NCBI GenBank assembly: GCA_017454075.1
Contig: JAFTDQ010000136.1
Location: 1-54,962, forward strand
Reading direction: 5' to 3'
DNA length: 54,962 bases
DNA from: Clostridia bacterium
GTDB taxonomy: Bacteria; Bacillota_A; Clostridia; Oscillospirales; CAG-272
A program made the position numbers and the translations under genes. Shown one piece after another: positions 46,329 through 54,934 of the stretch (within the stretch, counting starts at the first letter, position 1; every line of letters starts with the position of its first letter). The notes beneath the pieces are model-generated. The model was not told the DNA's origin and did no database searches. It saw nothing but the letters and a program-made list of their open reading frames with translations.

Positions 46329-48119
46329 TCAGCCGTTACCGGCGGCAAAATATTCCGCGACAGCCGAGAGGATCTTTTCCCTCAGCTCCGGCGAATACTC
46401 TTTTTTCGTCTCGATTCTCAGGGTCAGGCTCCCGTGAGTCGTCCCGAACCAGGTGAGAAGCTCTTTTCTGACCTTGTCGATGCGGTCTGTCGGGACGGAG
46501 GTGAAATACTTTTCCTGCGCCGCGGTCAGCAGCACGATCTGCTGCCAGAGCGGGAGGGGACTGCGCGTCGGCTGGCGCAGGAGCCTCATGAGCCCCTCGC
46601 CGTACCTGAGACGCGATCTTGTGTTTTCGTCGAGATTTCCGCCGAAGCGGGAGAATATCTGCATCTCTCGGTACTGAGCGAGGTCGAGCCGAACCGTTCC
46701 CGCGGATTTTTTCATTATTCCGGACTGCGCGGCGCCCCCGACGCGCGAGACCGAGAGCCCGACGTTCACGGCCGGTCTCTGCCCCGCGTTGAAAAGCTCG
46801 ACGTCAAGGGAGATCTGCCCGTCGGTAATGGAAATTATGTTCGTCGGAATATACGCGGAGACGTCCCCGGCCTGCGTCTCGGCGACGGGGAGGGCTGTCA
46901 TGCTCCCCCCTCCGAGCTCGTCGGAAAGCTGCGCCGAACGTTCGAGCAGGCGGGAATGGAGATAGAACACGTCTCCGGGATAGGCCTCCCGTCCGGGAGC
47001 TCTTTCAAGCAGCAGGCTGATAGTACGGTAGGCGACCGCGTGCTTTGTGAGGTCGTCGTACACAACGAGGGTGTCGCGGCCGTGATACATGAAAAACTCA
47101 GCGACGGCGCATCCCGCGTACGGAGCGATATACTGAAGCGACGGCGAGTCGCTCGCCGGGGACGACACGATTACGGTGTAGTCCATCGCCCCCGCCTGAC
47201 GTAGAGCGCGGGCCACGCCGGCGACGGCGTCGGCGCGCTGACCTATAGCGACGTAGACGCAGACGACGTTTTTGCCCTTCTGATTGATTATCGCGTCGAG
47301 CGCGATCGACGTTTTGCCGGTCTGGCGGTCGCCTATTATGAGCTCGCGCTGACCTTTTCCGATGGGGAACATCGAGTCGATCGACAGGATGCCGGTCTCA
47401 AGGGGTCTGCTCACTGGCTTGCGCTGGGTTATACCCGGAGCCGGCCGCTCGAGCGGGAAGTATTTTTTGGCGTTGATCGGCGCCCCTCCGTCGATGAGCT
47501 TTCCGAGAGGATCGATTACTCGTCCGAGGATGCGGTTGTTTATCGGTATGCCGGCCGTCCGGCGGGTCCTCACGACCCTCGAGCCGATCGTGATCTCGGA
47601 ACAGTCGCCGAAAACGACGATCCCGGTGCTGCCGTCGGCGCGTATATCCATCGCCATGCCCTTTATGCCGCATTCGAAAAGCGCGATCTCGCCGTATGCG
47701 ATGTCGTGAAGGCCTTCGATAACGGCGATGCCGTCGCCGACGAACACGACGCGGCCGACCTGCTGATACCCCGGGTCAAGCGAAAAACCCGAAATATCCT
47801 CTCTGAGAAGCGAGATGATCCTTTCGGGGTCCTGTTCCTTCGGCAGAGACTGGATCGACTTGCGGAGCTGGCGTATACGTCCGAGCGTGCTCCAGTCGTA
47901 GTTGTCGTCGCCGACGAATATGTTGAAACCGTCGACAACGGACGGATCTTTTCTTATGACGAACTCCACCTCGTCGGAGCCGTATCTGCGCAGCATGAAG
48001 CCGCGCATACGCTCCCGCTGAGCTTCTGTCGGCGGGACGAGACAGCGTATTTCCACGCGGAGGACGGAGGGTCCCCCGCTTTCGTTTTCATCTTCGAAGA
48101 AGTCGCGCTCCGGCGTCAT
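46329..48119 (-). CDS. atpA: Fusion of delta C-terminal domain to ATP synthase alpha subunit
   Basis: The 596-residue product is about 90 residues too long for alpha. Residues 96-596 are a full alpha subunit (VGRVVFVGDGIAVIEGL, P-loop GDRQTGKT at 263-270, the FMYHGRDTLVVYDDLTKHAVAYR block). Residues 19-92 align end to end with the C-terminal half of F1 delta/OSCP: RKDPSVVDGFNIFVGDDNYDWSTLGRI matches the [26 protein letters not shown] part of E. coli delta. The first half of delta, which normally caps F1, is absent here and elsewhere in the window. No ATG, GTG or TTG lies between residues 90 and 115, so alpha cannot easily be made alone. It overlaps atpF by 4 nt. Confidence 0.93.
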   Translation of the reverse strand: MTPERDFFEDENESGGPSVLRVEIRCLVPPTEAQRERMRGFMLRRYGSDEVEFVIRKDPSVVDGFNIFVGDDNYDWSTLGRIRQLRKSIQSLPKEQDPERIISLLREDISGFSLDPGYQQVGRVVFVGDGIAVIEGLHDIAYGEIALFECGIKGMAMDIRADGSTGIVVFGDCSEITIGSRVVRTRRTAGIPINNRILGRVIDPLGKLIDGGAPINAKKYFPLERPAPGITQRKPVSRPLETGILSIDSMFPIGKGQRELIIGDRQTGKTSIALDAIINQKGKNVVCVYVAIGQRADAVAGVARALRQAGAMDYTVIVSSPASDSPSLQYIAPYAGCAVAEFFMYHGRDTLVVYDDLTKHAVAYRTISLLLERAPGREAYPGDVFYLHSRLLERSAQLSDELGGGSMTALPVAETQAGDVSAYIPTNIISITDGQISLDVELFNAGQRPAVNVGLSVSRVGGAAQSGIMKKSAGTVRLDLAQYREMQIFSRFGGNLDENTRSRLRYGEGLMRLLRQPTRSPLPLWQQIVLLTAAQEKYFTSVPTDRIDKVRKELLTWFGTTHGSLTLRIETKKEYSPELREKILSAVAEYFAAGNG

Positions 48120-48634
48120 TGCTTTTTCTCTTTCTGCTGACGGGGAAGGGTGCGTTCCGCCTGTGCGAGAAATTCGTCGTAAAGCTCGCGGGTGCGCTCG
48201 GGCGACGCGGATTCGCCGAGGAGCTTCTGAGCCGCGCCGATCACGAGCTCGTTGATCTCGGTCTGGGCCGAGTCAAGGATATGCTCCTTGCGTTTTTCGG
48301 CGCTCTGCTCGGCGCGCTCGATTATCGAGGCGGCCTCCGCTTTCGCCGAATCGATGTACGCCTTCGCGGCGTCGGCGGCGTCCTTTTCGGCGTTTCGACG
48401 GACGGAAATCATCTCCTGCCCGAAGGCCGCTTCGCGTTCCTCGAGCCCGGCTCTGATTTTTTCGTTTTCCGCCGACTGCTTTCTGAGCGCCTCCTCGGCT
48501 TCTTCAAAATGCTTCTTTCTGTCCTCGGTAAACTTCTTCACCGGCTTGAAAAGAATAAGCCAGAGCCCGCCGACAAGGATGACGACGTTCAGCATGTGAA
48601 GAAGCACCTGGACTATGTCTATGTTGAGCGGCAT
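48116..48634 (-). CDS. atpF: ATP synthase b subunit
   Basis: The peripheral-stalk subunit, 172 residues. An N-terminal transmembrane helix (about residues 8-28) is followed by a long charged helix rich in Ala, Glu and Lys (about 30-150), with the usual right-handed coiled-coil look. The C-terminus has the conserved ELVIGAAQKLLGE block. Its C-terminal end should bind the delta C-terminal domain, which in this genome is joined to alpha. It ends in a basic tail. Only one b gene is seen, so a b2 homodimer is expected. Confidence 0.95.
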   Translation of the reverse strand: MPLNIDIVQVLLHMLNVVILVGGLWLILFKPVKKFTEDRKKHFEEAEEALRKQSAENEKIRAGLEEREAAFGQEMISVRRNAEKDAADAAKAYIDSAKAEAASIIERAEQSAEKRKEHILDSAQTEINELVIGAAQKLLGESASPERTRELYDEFLAQAERTLPRQQKEKKQ

Positions 48635-48647
48635 GTGGATTACCGTA

Positions 48648-49004
48648 TTACAGCACGAAGATTATGAGTATCGCCACGATGAGCGCGTAAATTATCGCCG
48701 TCTCTATAAACACGAGACCCAGCATCATCGCGGAGTTGATCTTTCCCGAAGCCTCGGGCTGGCGCGCCATTCCCTCGGCGCTTTTCGCTATGGCGAGTCC
48801 CATTGCGACGGCTCCCGCCGCCGCGGCGACGCCGACGACGACGGCCGCCGCGAGCGCCTTTGTTCCCGAGCTCCCGTCGGCTGATTCGGTTTCTGCCGGT
48901 TCATCCGCCTCGGTCCCGTTTGCGGATACGGAAAGCGGGAGGGTCAGGCAGAGGATAAGTGCGAGGATCGCGAGCATTATACTCGCCGTTCTTTTTGTTT
49001 TCAT
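48648..49004 (-). CDS. atpE: ATP synthase c subunit with N-terminal signal peptide
   Basis: The 118-residue product is longer than usual (70-90). Residues 1-28 form a typical signal peptide (KTKR, hydrophobic core, VSA). Residues 29-48 form an acidic Glu/Ser/Gly spacer. The c hairpin follows with ARQPEASGKI in the loop (80-89) and the ion-binding Glu101 in FIETAIIYALIV. Relative to the Ilyobacter Na+ site, Thr and Tyr are present at positions 66 and 70 but Met68 replaces Gln32 and Ala103 replaces Thr67, so the coupling ion is uncertain. Internal Met residues are too far from the hairpin for the leader to be an annotation error. The ATG overlaps the atpB stop. Confidence 0.93.
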   Translation of the reverse strand: MKTKRTASIMLAILALILCLTLPLSVSANGTEADEPAETESADGSSGTKALAAAVVVGVAAAAGAVAMGLAIAKSAEGMARQPEASGKINSAMMLGLVFIETAIIYALIVAILIIFVL

Positions 49005-49837
49005 GATATGACCTCGTTGGCTTTTTTCTTTTCTTTCTTTTTTCGCGGCTCGACGGCCTCCCCGTAGAAAATCGAGACGAGGGTCGTCAGTACGTAGGCC
49101 TGGATGACCGCGTGCAGCAAAGTGAACAGCACGCCGACGACGACGGGCAGACCGAAGCTGAGCGCAGTGAAATGATATACGAGTTCGGTGACGAGCAGGC
49201 CGCTCAGAAGCGCGCCGAACAGCCGGAAGCTCATCGAAACGGGGAGCGAGAAGTCCTTGAGAACCTTAAGACCGCCGAGCGGACCGTTCACGACTATCCC
49301 CGAGATAAGTATCACTCCGAAGGACAGGAATCCCATCCCGAGCGCGCCGTTTATGTCCGAAAGCGGCGCGGGCAGGGCGACCGAAGCGCCCTCTGTCGTC
49401 ACGGTCTGAAACCCGAAGAGCTCAAACAGCGTGCCGAGAAAGATATACGCGCCCGCCCCGAAGATGTAGGCGGCGATAAACCCCGACTTGTGCGGGCTGT
49501 TGTTCTTTGCCATGTCATCGAAAAGCCCCACGGCCTTTTCGATGATCGCCTGAAACGGTCCCGGGACCGTCCTGAATCTCGGGACGGCGAAAACGCGCAT
49601 GATCAGGGCGAGGACCAGAAGGATCCCTGTCACGCTGAAGGCGGATTTCAGAGCGGGGTTGACAGTCAGCCCGAAGAGCGAAACGCGGTTCTTTTCGTGC
49701 AGGACCCCGTCCTTCATGGCCTCTTTTATCCCCTCGTGCCCGCCTGACGGGATACCGATCAGAAATATCGCCGCGAGTATCCCGGCAATCAGCGTGAGCC
49801 AGACGGCAAAGAATATTATTTTCTGTTTCCGTGTCAT
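49001..49837 (-). CDS. atpB: ATP synthase a subunit
   Basis: The 278-residue membrane subunit that forms the ion half-channels. It has about six hydrophobic segments. The essential Arg lies in PVSMSFRLFGALLSGLLVTELVYHF (about residue 203), and the C-terminal LLHAVIQAYVLTTLVSIFYGEAVE carries the conserved Gln/His region. The length is normal. The ATG overlaps the acpP stop (ATGA), which is unusual because an atpI or a promoter normally precedes atpB. GTGTCATTTT-type spacing leaves the ribosome binding site inside acpP. Confidence 0.93.
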   Translation of the reverse strand: MTRKQKIIFFAVWLTLIAGILAAIFLIGIPSGGHEGIKEAMKDGVLHEKNRVSLFGLTVNPALKSAFSVTGILLVLALIMRVFAVPRFRTVPGPFQAIIEKAVGLFDDMAKNNSPHKSGFIAAYIFGAGAYIFLGTLFELFGFQTVTTEGASVALPAPLSDINGALGMGFLSFGVILISGIVVNGPLGGLKVLKDFSLPVSMSFRLFGALLSGLLVTELVYHFTALSFGLPVVVGVLFTLLHAVIQAYVLTTLVSIFYGEAVEPRKKKEKKKANEVIS

Positions 49838-50061
49838 TTTCCGACCGAGTCGAGGAAGGCGGCGATGTCGCCGACGGTTTCGAACTCAGCGAGCTTCTCG
49901 TCGGGAATCGTTATGCCGAAATCCTCCTCTATCGTCATGAGGAGCTGGAGCACGTCGAGCGAGTCGGCGCCGAGATCGGCCTTTATCCTCGAGCTCTCCG
50001 TGATTGTCGAGACGTCTTTGCGAAGCTGTTTTGCCAGCGCCTTTTTTACTTCTTCAAGCAT
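49834..50061 (-). CDS. acpP: Acyl carrier protein
   Basis: The 75-residue acidic helical protein has the phosphopantetheine-attachment Ser in GADSLDVLQLLMTIEEDFGI (Ser34). It carries acyl chains for fatty-acid and phospholipid synthesis. It overlaps plsX by 8 nt on one side and atpB by 4 nt on the other. With plsX upstream it can accept acyl groups from acyl-phosphate. Confidence 0.96.
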   Translation of the reverse strand: MLEEVKKALAKQLRKDVSTITESSRIKADLGADSLDVLQLLMTIEEDFGITIPDEKLAEFETVGDIAAFLDSVGK

Positions 50062-51073
50062 TTGTCTGTTCTGCCTTTCCGAGAATTGATTCTATTTTTT
50101 CGTTTACGGAAGCGTTTTCCATCCGGTAAGCCTGCATAATGCATTCCTTGACGGCGCGGGCGTTTGAGCTTCCGTGTCCCTTTACTACGGTTTTGGAGGT
50201 GCCGAGCATGACCGAGCCGCCGTAGTTCTGATAGTTCATGAGCTCCTTTTCATCAAGAAACATCTGTTTCATGAGAAGCGCCCCGAGCTTGTAGCGAAGT
50301 TTCGAGCCGATGTCGTTTTTCAGCCGCTTGAGCAGCGAAAGGCTCGTGCCCTCGACGGATTTTATCAGCACGTTGCCCGAGAATCCGTCGCACACTATAA
50401 GGTCGAAGTCCCCCGAGAACACGTCGCGCCCCTCTGCGTTCCCGACGAAGTTTATATCCTGGCTTTCCGAAAGGAGCGGATACGTTCTTTTTCTGAGATC
50501 GTCCCCTTTTTCTGCCTCCGCGCCGACGTTCAGCAGACCGACGCGAGGTTTTTCGACGCCCATCGTTTCGGACAGGTAAACGGAGCCCATCACCGCGTAC
50601 TGGAAAAGATGATCGGGAGTGATATCAACGTTCGCGCCGCTGTCGCATATACCGACGATCCCGCCGTGCAGGTCCGGCAGAACGGGGCAGAAGGCGGGGC
50701 GAATCACCCCGGGGATCCTGCCTATCCTCAGAAGAGAGGCGGCGACGAGCGCGCCGGTGCTCCCTGTGCTGACGAGTCCGCGGACGGTGTCGTCTTCCCT
50801 CAGGAGGCGTATGCCCTTCATCATCGAGCTTTCGCGCTTGAGCCTCACGGCGTCGGTCGGTTTGTCGTGACAGTCTATGATCTCCGGCGCGTGGAGGATC
50901 TCTATCCTGTCCGCGTCGTAATCCCGCCCCGAAAGGGCGTCTTTTATCGTCTGTTCGTCTCCGGTCAGTATGAGGCGAAGGTCGGAGGCGGAGGACAGCG
51001 CAAGGAGCGCGCCGTCAATGTTTGCTCCGGGGCTCCGGTCTCCGCCGAAGCAGTCGACAACGATCTTAACCAT
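50054..51073 (-). CDS. plsX: Phosphate acyltransferase PlsX
   Basis: Interconverts acyl-ACP and acyl-phosphate, the donor for PlsY in phosphatidic acid synthesis. The 339-residue product opens with VKIVVDCFGGDRSPGANIDGAL and contains KRESSMMKGIRLLRE, VSTGSTGALVAASLLRIGRIPGVIRPAF, and IVCDGFSGNVLIKSVEG, all PlsX hallmarks. The common DAMGGD reads DCFGGD. It lies with acpP as in most Firmicutes. fabD and fabG are not here, and the upstream genes encode fatty-acid kinase parts, so it probably also serves fatty-acid uptake. Confidence 0.96.
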   Translation of the reverse strand: MVKIVVDCFGGDRSPGANIDGALLALSSASDLRLILTGDEQTIKDALSGRDYDADRIEILHAPEIIDCHDKPTDAVRLKRESSMMKGIRLLREDDTVRGLVSTGSTGALVAASLLRIGRIPGVIRPAFCPVLPDLHGGIVGICDSGANVDITPDHLFQYAVMGSVYLSETMGVEKPRVGLLNVGAEAEKGDDLRKRTYPLLSESQDINFVGNAEGRDVFSGDFDLIVCDGFSGNVLIKSVEGTSLSLLKRLKNDIGSKLRYKLGALLMKQMFLDEKELMNYQNYGGSVMLGTSKTVVKGHGSSNARAVKECIMQAYRMENASVNEKIESILGKAEQTNA

Positions 51074-52211
51074 CGGTCCTCTCTCCGGAAAGCTTTTTCA
51101 CGTAAGAGCGGCGGCGCTTATGCTCGATCGCTTTGAAGCGCTTCCATTGATTGCGGATGGCAAAATTATCCTCGAGGTTGAGGTTCGTTTCGGCGTACTC
51201 AATGTTTTCTTCTTTTATCATCTTCGCGAACGACGACATGAACACGGTCATGAGTCCTCTGTTCAGATATTCGTGTTCGACTCCGACGAGCCCGAGATCG
51301 AGCACGCGCGGGTGCTTGATGACTTTCAGGAGTTTCAGGAGCGTCCCCGGCGTGAGCTTTCCGTTCCCGCCGGCGAGGGCGTCGGCCATTCCCGGGAAGC
51401 AGACCCCGAGGCATACGACGCGGTCGTTCTCGTCGAGCAGTACGGCGACGAACCGAAGATCGATCGCAAGCCTGAAATTGCTTATGATCATCTTTTTCAT
51501 TCCTTCGGTGAACGGAACTGTCCCGTACAGTTTCGAATATGATTTGTCAAGCAGCTCAAAAAGCTGGTCGGCGTATCTGTTTATGAAGTCGTTTACGTTT
51601 TTCGCTTCCCCGAAACGGAGATGATACCGTCTGAGGATGAAATCCGCCATTTTGTCGAGTTCTTCGAGCGCCGAGGGATCGTCCGGAACGTAAAGACGGC
51701 TCTCGAGCCAGTCGACTTCCTTTTCATATCCCAGCGCCTCGATGTGGCGCATGTAATATTCGGCGTTGTACTGCTCCTCAAAGGTCGACTGCATATCAAA
51801 GCCGGAGACGAGCAGCCCTTCGCGCTCGAGATCTGAAAAACCGAGCGGGCCGCATATCGTGTCCATGCCTTTTTCAAGCGCCCATTTTTCAACGGCCCCG
51901 AAAAGCGCCTTTGAGACCTCCGCGTCGTCGATAACGTCGAAGCGGGTGAAGCGGACGCGCTTTTCGTTTCTTATCTCGTTGGACGCTTTCTGGAGTATCC
52001 CCGAAATGCGCCCGGCGGGCTTTCCGTCGAGGTACGCGATATAGTAGACCGCCTCGCAGGTGTCGTAGTAAACGTAGTTTTTCGAAAAGATCTTTTTCTC
52101 GTCACCGTAGAGCGGCGGCACGAAGCAGGGGTTGCCCGCGTATAGCTTTAAGGGAAACTCAAGAAAATCGCGGCGCTCCTTCGCCGTTCTGACCTCTCTG
52201 ACCTCGATCAT
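51066..52211 (-). CDS. GNAT-like acyltransferase, YghO-type
   Basis: The 381-residue product resembles a family of GNAT-fold proteins related to YghO: FLEFPLKLYAGNPCFVPPL near residue 15, a GRISGI segment near 68, CGPLGFSDLEREGLLVSGFD (about 120-139), then EEQYNAEYYMRHIEALGYEKEVDW. A C-terminal GNAT-like half holds VGVEHEYLNRGLMTVFMSSF (about 315) and NLNLEDNFAIRNQWKRF. The substrate is unknown. Overlapping plsX by 8 nt and following fakB by 15 bp, it may act on acyl-ACP or acyl-phosphate, which is an inference from position only. Confidence 0.65.
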   Translation of the reverse strand: MIEVREVRTAKERRDFLEFPLKLYAGNPCFVPPLYGDEKKIFSKNYVYYDTCEAVYYIAYLDGKPAGRISGILQKASNEIRNEKRVRFTRFDVIDDAEVSKALFGAVEKWALEKGMDTICGPLGFSDLEREGLLVSGFDMQSTFEEQYNAEYYMRHIEALGYEKEVDWLESRLYVPDDPSALEELDKMADFILRRYHLRFGEAKNVNDFINRYADQLFELLDKSYSKLYGTVPFTEGMKKMIISNFRLAIDLRFVAVLLDENDRVVCLGVCFPGMADALAGGNGKLTPGTLLKLLKVIKHPRVLDLGLVGVEHEYLNRGLMTVFMSSFAKMIKEENIEYAETNLNLEDNFAIRNQWKRFKAIEHKRRRSYVKKLSGERTDG

Positions 52212-52226
52212 AAAACCGGACCGTCC

Positions 52227-53096
52227 TTATCTGTGTACCGAGTGGAAGGCGACGCCCACGCCGTTCGGGCCGCAGTGCGCGCCGGCCGTCGGGTTGGTCA
52301 CGCATATCTCGACCCGGAGATTTTCGCCGTATTCGGCGATGAGACGGTTCTTTATCTCCTCGGCGATGTCGGGAGAGTCCGTGTGGCCTATTATGACTCT
52401 GTGGGAAACGACGTCGTCGCCTTTTTCACGCACTTCGCCGATAAGGCGGTTTATCGCCTTGGCGCGGCCGGTCTCCTTGCCGATCGATACCATTTTCCCC
52501 TCTGCGTTCATGTATATTATGGGACGGATCCCGATGAGACCGCCCATTGCGGCGGCGAGACCGCTCACGCGTCCCGAGCGGCGGAAGAATTTGAGGTCGT
52601 CTGCGAAAAAGTACTGGGAGAAACAGGGGACCTCCCTGTCTGCCCAGGCGACGATCTCTTCGGGTGATTTGCCGGCTTTGAGCATGTCGCCGACCTCTTT
52701 TACGACGAGGAGACTTACTATGGTTATGCCCATCGTGTCGACGGAATAGAACTTCCGGCCGGGATATTTTTCGAGGAGCTCTTTAACAACGCCGTCCATT
52801 ACTCCGAAGGTCGCGCTCATCGCCGCCGAGAAATGCACGTAGAGGATGTCGTCTCCCGCGGCGAACACGGGCTCGAAATACTCGCGGTATTTTTCTTCGC
52901 TGACGGCGGACGTCGTCGGAATGACGCCGGAGCGGAGCATATCGTAGTATTTCCGGCTCTCGAAAACGTCAAAATCCTCGTAGGGATAGATGGTCTTTCC
53001 GTCTATCGAGTAGGGCATACTGATAAGGCGGTAGCCGTATTCGGCGGCTATTTCCGGGGTAACGTCGCAGTCTGTGTCTGCAAATGGAACAAGCAT
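52227..53096 (-). CDS. fakB: DegV family fatty-acid-binding protein (FakB)
   Basis: FakB holds a fatty acid for phosphorylation by FakA. The 289-residue product has the DegV motifs in order: PFADTDCDVTPEIAAEYG, IPTTSAVSEEKY (about 60), YVHFSAAMSATFGVMDG (about 85), FFADDLKFFRRSGRVSG (about 165), GGLIGIRPII and the C-terminal GAHCGPNGVGVAFHS. The latter replaces the more common GPGxLG. It stands 45 bp from fakA, which is a strong functional link. Fatty-acid preference cannot be read from sequence. Confidence 0.9.
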   Translation of the reverse strand: MLVPFADTDCDVTPEIAAEYGYRLISMPYSIDGKTIYPYEDFDVFESRKYYDMLRSGVIPTTSAVSEEKYREYFEPVFAAGDDILYVHFSAAMSATFGVMDGVVKELLEKYPGRKFYSVDTMGITIVSLLVVKEVGDMLKAGKSPEEIVAWADREVPCFSQYFFADDLKFFRRSGRVSGLAAAMGGLIGIRPIIYMNAEGKMVSIGKETGRAKAINRLIGEVREKGDDVVSHRVIIGHTDSPDIAEEIKNRLIAEYGENLRVEICVTNPTAGAHCGPNGVGVAFHSVHR

Positions 53097-53141
53097 GTTT
53101 GCTTCCTCGCTTTCGGATTTATATTGAATAATTATTTTCAG

Positions 53142-54791
53142 TCAGATCAGGACGGTGATGTATTCGTAAACGGACTGTCCGCCGTCTATGCTTATCACCT
53201 CGATATCGGGGAACCGGGAGGAAACGTCGGACGCCAGCTTTTCGGCCTCGTCTCCCGGGACGCCTTTCCCGGCGATCAGCATGATCACGCCCCGTTCTGC
53301 GGCTCCCGCCGCCCCGGCCGTTCCGATCACGGCCTCCGTCCGCGATGGCGAATCAAAGAGGACGGATTTTCCCGATATCCCGACGTAATCGCCGGTTTTC
53401 ACGACGACCTGTCCGAACACGGCGTCGCGGGACGCCTTTGAAACCGTGCAGGTCACGGAGGACTCCGCCGCCTCCGTCATATACGAGACCAGCTCGTCCG
53501 CGTCGCGCGCCGATACGTCGGCGGCGGACATGGCGAGATAGCCCTCTCCGAGGGACTTTGTCGGAATGACCCGGACGTCGCCGCCGAACAGCCCGGCGGA
53601 CTGCTGCGCCGCCAGGACGACGTTGCCGTTGTTCGGCAGGACGATTATGTGCTCCGCGTCGATTTTTTCGTATGCCGCGACGAAATCCCCGGCCGACGGA
53701 TTGTTGCACTGGCCGCCCTCTATCACGACGTCGACGCCGAGCTTTTTGAACATATCGACGATCCCTTCGCCGTCGGCGACGGCGACGAAACCGTACTTTT
53801 TCGCTTTTTTGAAGATCGGTTCTTTTTTCGACTGCTTTTTCAGTTCGGTTTCATGATGCTGGAGCGTCATGTTTTCGATTTTCAAAGTGAGGAACTCGCC
53901 GTATTTCCGGCAGTAGGTGAGCACCGTGCCGGGATCGAAGGTGTGAACGTGGACCTTTACGATCGAGCCGTCGCGGAAGGCGACGACCGAGTCGCCGACC
54001 GAGTTGAGCCACTCGGTGAGCGCAGCGACGTCAAAGTTTTCGATATCCGTTTTCGATCTCTGGAGGCGAAGGAGGAACTCGGTACAGTAGCCGAAGGTGA
54101 GTTCGCTGTCCTCCGTGAAGAGAGAGAGATCCACGGGTCGCCCGGACGGGGAGGCGTCGGCGACGGTCTCCGAGATCTCTTTGCCGTCAAGCACGTCCCG
54201 CATTCCGCGCGCGATGCAGATAAGTCCCGCGCCGCCGCTGTCTATCACTCCGGCCTCTGCGAGCACGGGGAGAAGCTCCGGCGTGTGTTCGAGCGAGATC
54301 TCGGCGCCTTTGATGAAATCGTCGAGCCACGAAGCCGCGTCGCTGCCTTCCTTGAACGATGAATTCGCGTATGCGACGCCTTCGCGAAGCACCGTGAGGA
54401 TCGTGCCCTCGACGGGGGTCGCGACCGCCCCGTACGCCTCGCTGACCGCCGCCTCCGCCGCGCGCATGATGTCGGCGGCGTCGGCCTCTATCGCTCCGGT
54501 GAAGCCCTTTGCGATGCCCTTGAATATCCTTGAAAGTATCACGCCGGAGTTGCCGCGCGCTCCGACTAGCATTCCGCCGGCGGCGCGGTCGGCGGCAGCG
54601 CACAGCGGTTCGTTTTCATTTCCCGTCGAGCCTGTTCCGGCGCTGATCGTCATATACATATTGTCCCCGGTATCTCCGTCGGGTATCGGGAACACGTTGA
54701 GGTCGTTGATTTCGGATTTTCTTTCGTTGAGCGCCGCGGCGCCCCCGCGAACGAGCGCGAGGTACAGCGAGGCGCTGAGTTTCCGGGACAT
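53142..54791 (-). CDS. fakA: Fatty acid kinase catalytic subunit FakA (DAK2/YloV family)
   Basis: FakA phosphorylates FakB-bound fatty acid to acyl-phosphate. With the start used here it has 549 residues, the usual length. The N-terminal DhaL/DAK2 kinase domain contains INDLNVFPIPDGDTGDNMYMT, whose three Asp residues hold Mg-ATP, then GARGNSGVILSRIFKGIAKG and the GGAGLICI region. The C-terminal half is the YloV domain with VLPNNGNVVLAAQQSAGLFGG. I prefer ATG 54791 because it aligns with B. subtilis YloV. An in-frame ATG at 54818 would add nine residues. It heads the operon behind a consensus promoter. Confidence 0.93.
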   Translation of the reverse strand: MSRKLSASLYLALVRGGAAALNERKSEINDLNVFPIPDGDTGDNMYMTISAGTGSTGNENEPLCAAADRAAGGMLVGARGNSGVILSRIFKGIAKGFTGAIEADAADIMRAAEAAVSEAYGAVATPVEGTILTVLREGVAYANSSFKEGSDAASWLDDFIKGAEISLEHTPELLPVLAEAGVIDSGGAGLICIARGMRDVLDGKEISETVADASPSGRPVDLSLFTEDSELTFGYCTEFLLRLQRSKTDIENFDVAALTEWLNSVGDSVVAFRDGSIVKVHVHTFDPGTVLTYCRKYGEFLTLKIENMTLQHHETELKKQSKKEPIFKKAKKYGFVAVADGEGIVDMFKKLGVDVVIEGGQCNNPSAGDFVAAYEKIDAEHIIVLPNNGNVVLAAQQSAGLFGGDVRVIPTKSLGEGYLAMSAADVSARDADELVSYMTEAAESSVTCTVSKASRDAVFGQVVVKTGDYVGISGKSVLFDSPSRTEAVIGTAGAAGAAERGVIMLIAGKGVPGDEAEKLASDVSSRFPDIEVISIDGGQSVYEYITVLI

Positions 54792-54833
54792 TTCGGTTTT
54801 CCGCTCCTGTTTTGGCATTTGTTCCGCCGCTTA

Positions 54834-54848
54834 GGGGACGCCGTCCCC
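54834..54848 (-). other. Small hairpin in the fakA leader
   Basis: GGGGAC (54834-54839) and GTCCCC (54843-54848) can pair around a 3-nt loop in the leader RNA between the promoter and fakA. No T-run follows, so it is not a terminator. It may shape the leader or protect the 5' end. Confidence 0.3.
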
Positions 54849-54874
54849 GCCGCGGGATAATAATTCAATATGAT

Positions 54875-54903
54875 ATTATATAATATTTCCGTCTTTATGT
54901 CAA
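54875..54903 (-). promoter_or_regulatory. Perfect sigma-A promoter of the fak-plsX-acpP-atp operon
   Basis: On the minus strand TTGACA (54903-54898), a 17-bp spacer and TATAAT (54880-54875) match consensus at all 12 positions. It is the only strong promoter I see for the twelve genes down to the terminator at 43670. Confidence 0.9.
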
Positions 54904-54934
54904 CTTTATGCGGTCAACCGCCGGTTTTCGAACG

